Source: Gymnogyps californianus
Taxonomy: Eukaryota > Chordata > Aves > Accipitriformes > Cathartidae
Assembly (NCBI RefSeq): GCF_018139145.2
Contig: NC_059475.1
Coordinates: 14,535,437 to 14,599,436, forward strand
Length of the DNA stretch: 64,000 nt
Reading direction: 5' to 3'
Part shown: positions 62,615 through 64,000 of the stretch, piece after piece
How positions within the stretch are numbered: position 1 is the stretch's first letter
How the letters are laid out: every line of letters begins with the position of its first letter
Notes under the pieces: model-generated
Seen by the model: only the letters and a program-made list of their open reading frames with translations
Database searches by the model: none
What the model was told of the DNA's origin: nothing
Program-made: the position numbers and the translations under genes

Positions 62615-62680
62615 TTATTGGATATGGCCCTATTGAAGCCAATGGCATGAAATTAATAGGTGCAGGGTTTGGCCCCTTAG
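62615..62680. repeat. Old palindromic sauropsid repeat remnant
   Basis: 'ggccctattgaagccaatgg' followed by 'ataggtgcagggtttggccc' fits the repeat with 'attgaagtcaatgg' and 'gggagcaggatttggccc' halves. It is one of the clearer copies in this window. Confidence 0.5.
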
Positions 62681-63574
62681 GCCCCTGTTGGTCTAGGAAT
62701 TCATTGCCTCGTGCTCAGGTTTTCCATTGCCTTACAGCTCCAGCAGTCTTATTTTCATGAGCTTTCACAGTGTTTCTATTTCTAAATAAGTATGTGTAGT
62801 TTTTTTCATGATACCTGTGGAGTAAGAGCTTAATTTCTTTAACTAGTATGTTTGTCTACTTCAGACACTAGTTAACCCTGAGAGTGGGTAACTATAGAAC
62901 AACCTCTGCCTTCAACATGTAAAGCTATTCCCAGAGGGTAGATTAGATCTCATGGCTTGGATTTTCAGATACACTTAAGCAGAGCCCTGTAACTGCTGCA
63001 AACTGTACCTTTTCTGTGCAGTTCTGCATACTTCCAGGTAGTTCTTGTTTTCTGTACCTGTGAGTTTTATCCAGCTGTTTTCTTCATCTACTAGATCAGT
63101 TCTGGAAGCACACTGTGCCTTCCGTGAATGTCTACCAAGATGCTTGGTTCTTGTGGGAGCAATGGAAATGAACTGAGCAGCCACCTTTCTGTTCCATCAG
63201 TGGCAATTTTTTATCCTCTGTGCTGTTAATCACAGTGAAATGGGGAGTACACAAAGCAAAGCAAATGCTTAGAAGGTAGAGTATTCTTTTTCAATGGTAG
63301 ATGCTGGTTTCAGGGTTGTATGTGATGCAGGGGTGAATAAGAAGAAAGAAGGGTTGGTAATAACTGGCGGAAGGAGATGCTTTGAGGCAATAGAAAACTT
63401 GAGTAGCAAGCTATGTTATTTGTCCATTGTGTGGCATTTCCATTGTTAAGAGATTAAAATAATAGCAATATTTTTTTTTCCGCTGGCTGTCAAAAGCTTA
63501 TGCAACTTGCCCTTGTAAAAACTGCTTTATAATCTTTTGTCCTGTAATGTTGTGAGCGTTCTTCTGTTTTCATT

Positions 63575-64000
63575 TCCTTTCAGAATCTTTTGATACAATG
63601 CTGCACAAAGGGCTTTTCTAATTATGTGCAAGTTTTGTAAGTATTGTGTAGGGGTCTACTACATGAACTGATGATTTTTTTAAAGAAGTGCTTTGATACC
63701 AAAGGCAAAAAGGTAATTGTGAGTTAAGTCAGTTCAGGGTACGAGGAGGTGGAGAAAAATGAAGTGCCACGAGGATCAGTTTTAGGACTAAGTCAATTTA
63801 CTTTATATCTTAATGATCAAGAGGAAAAAACATATGGCAAAAGGATTTAAAATGCCAAAGATACAAAGCAAAGGGTAGTCAAAATAAAGAAGGCAGTATA
63901 ATTAAGAATGATTTGGATAAATTAGCTACATAAATAGAAAGTAAATTATATTTCTGAATATTGAGCTGTATAAAGCTAGGGACAAATACATAAAAGGAAT
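63575..64000 (+). mobile_element. Ancient CR1-like LINE, continues past the right edge
   Basis: The reading at 63583-63615 gives ESFDTMLHKGL, the 'KAFDTVDHxxLLxKL' block of CR1-clade reverse transcriptases. At 63761-63826 another frame gives EVPRGSVLGLSQFTLYLNDQE, the 'GVPQGSVLGPLLFxLYINDLE' block. The order and spacing (about 180 bases) match the family. The FADD catalytic site expected next is not readable, and stops and frameshifts break the sequence, so it is inactive. Divergence is much greater than in the CR1 at 53100-54108, suggesting an amniote-age lineage (L3-like or old CR1). Confidence 0.75.

Larger units (their letters stand above)
54109..63574. other. Non-genic DNA
   Basis: No gene was recognised over about 9.5 kb. 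The small frames at 55514-55907 lie in a mildly GC-richer patch (55600-55760) and conflict with one another. The frame at 58199-58537 (112 codons, minus) matches no family. The stretch 60560-61250 is AT-rich and compact, with TTTAAATAAATG-like and ATGATATGCAA-like words. Homopolymer A runs occur at 59693-59713 and 60729-60752. Confidence 0.6.

Overview
This window reads as nuclear DNA of a bird, most likely a neoavian species. The main clue is a long terminal repeat (LTR) of the widespread avian ERVL-like type at 6086-6694. CR1 retroposon fragments of several ages, degraded SINE/MIR-like pieces and sauropsid palindromic repeats support it. Nothing looks like mammalian L1 or Alu, and nothing looks bacterial. 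The sequence is AT-rich with a low overall repeat load, as expected for an avian intergenic desert or a very long intron.

I found no protein-coding gene, exon, rRNA, tRNA or CRISPR array that I can defend. The longest ATG-initiated frame is 152 codons (32432-32890, minus strand), and neither it nor the other frames resembles a protein family I know. I therefore treat the open frames as chance. Several lie opposite purine-rich stretches, where the complementary strand is naturally poor in stop codons.

Layout. 1-6085: non-genic, with an ancient minus-strand CR1 piece at 2424-2800. 6086-7150: a 5'-truncated ERVL-like element on the minus strand, made of an LTR plus an adjoining piece of internal 3' region. 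7151-12369: non-genic, but 10915-11275 recurs in diverged form at 12370-12730. 12940-13480: a GGTT microsatellite followed by an isolated CpG-rich block, the only GC-rich patch of its size. 13481-30424: AT-rich non-genic DNA with palindromic repeat remnants (17409-17496, 23706-23962), homopolymer tracts and stretches whose texture resembles conserved enhancers. 30425-40110: an ancient CR1 3' piece, a MIR-like core, a short ERVL LTR terminus and two further SINE-like remnants. 40111-53099: mostly AT-rich DNA with low-complexity tracts, including a T/C junction at 46999-47042. 53100-54108: a better preserved CR1 with recognisable reverse transcriptase motifs. 54109-63574: non-genic. 63575-64000: an ancient CR1-like LINE running off the right edge.

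No genes work together here. What can be described is a layered record of retroposons plus candidate regulatory DNA. Family assignments come from memory of consensus-like sequence, not from a search. Boundaries of old elements are good to a few tens of bases at best.
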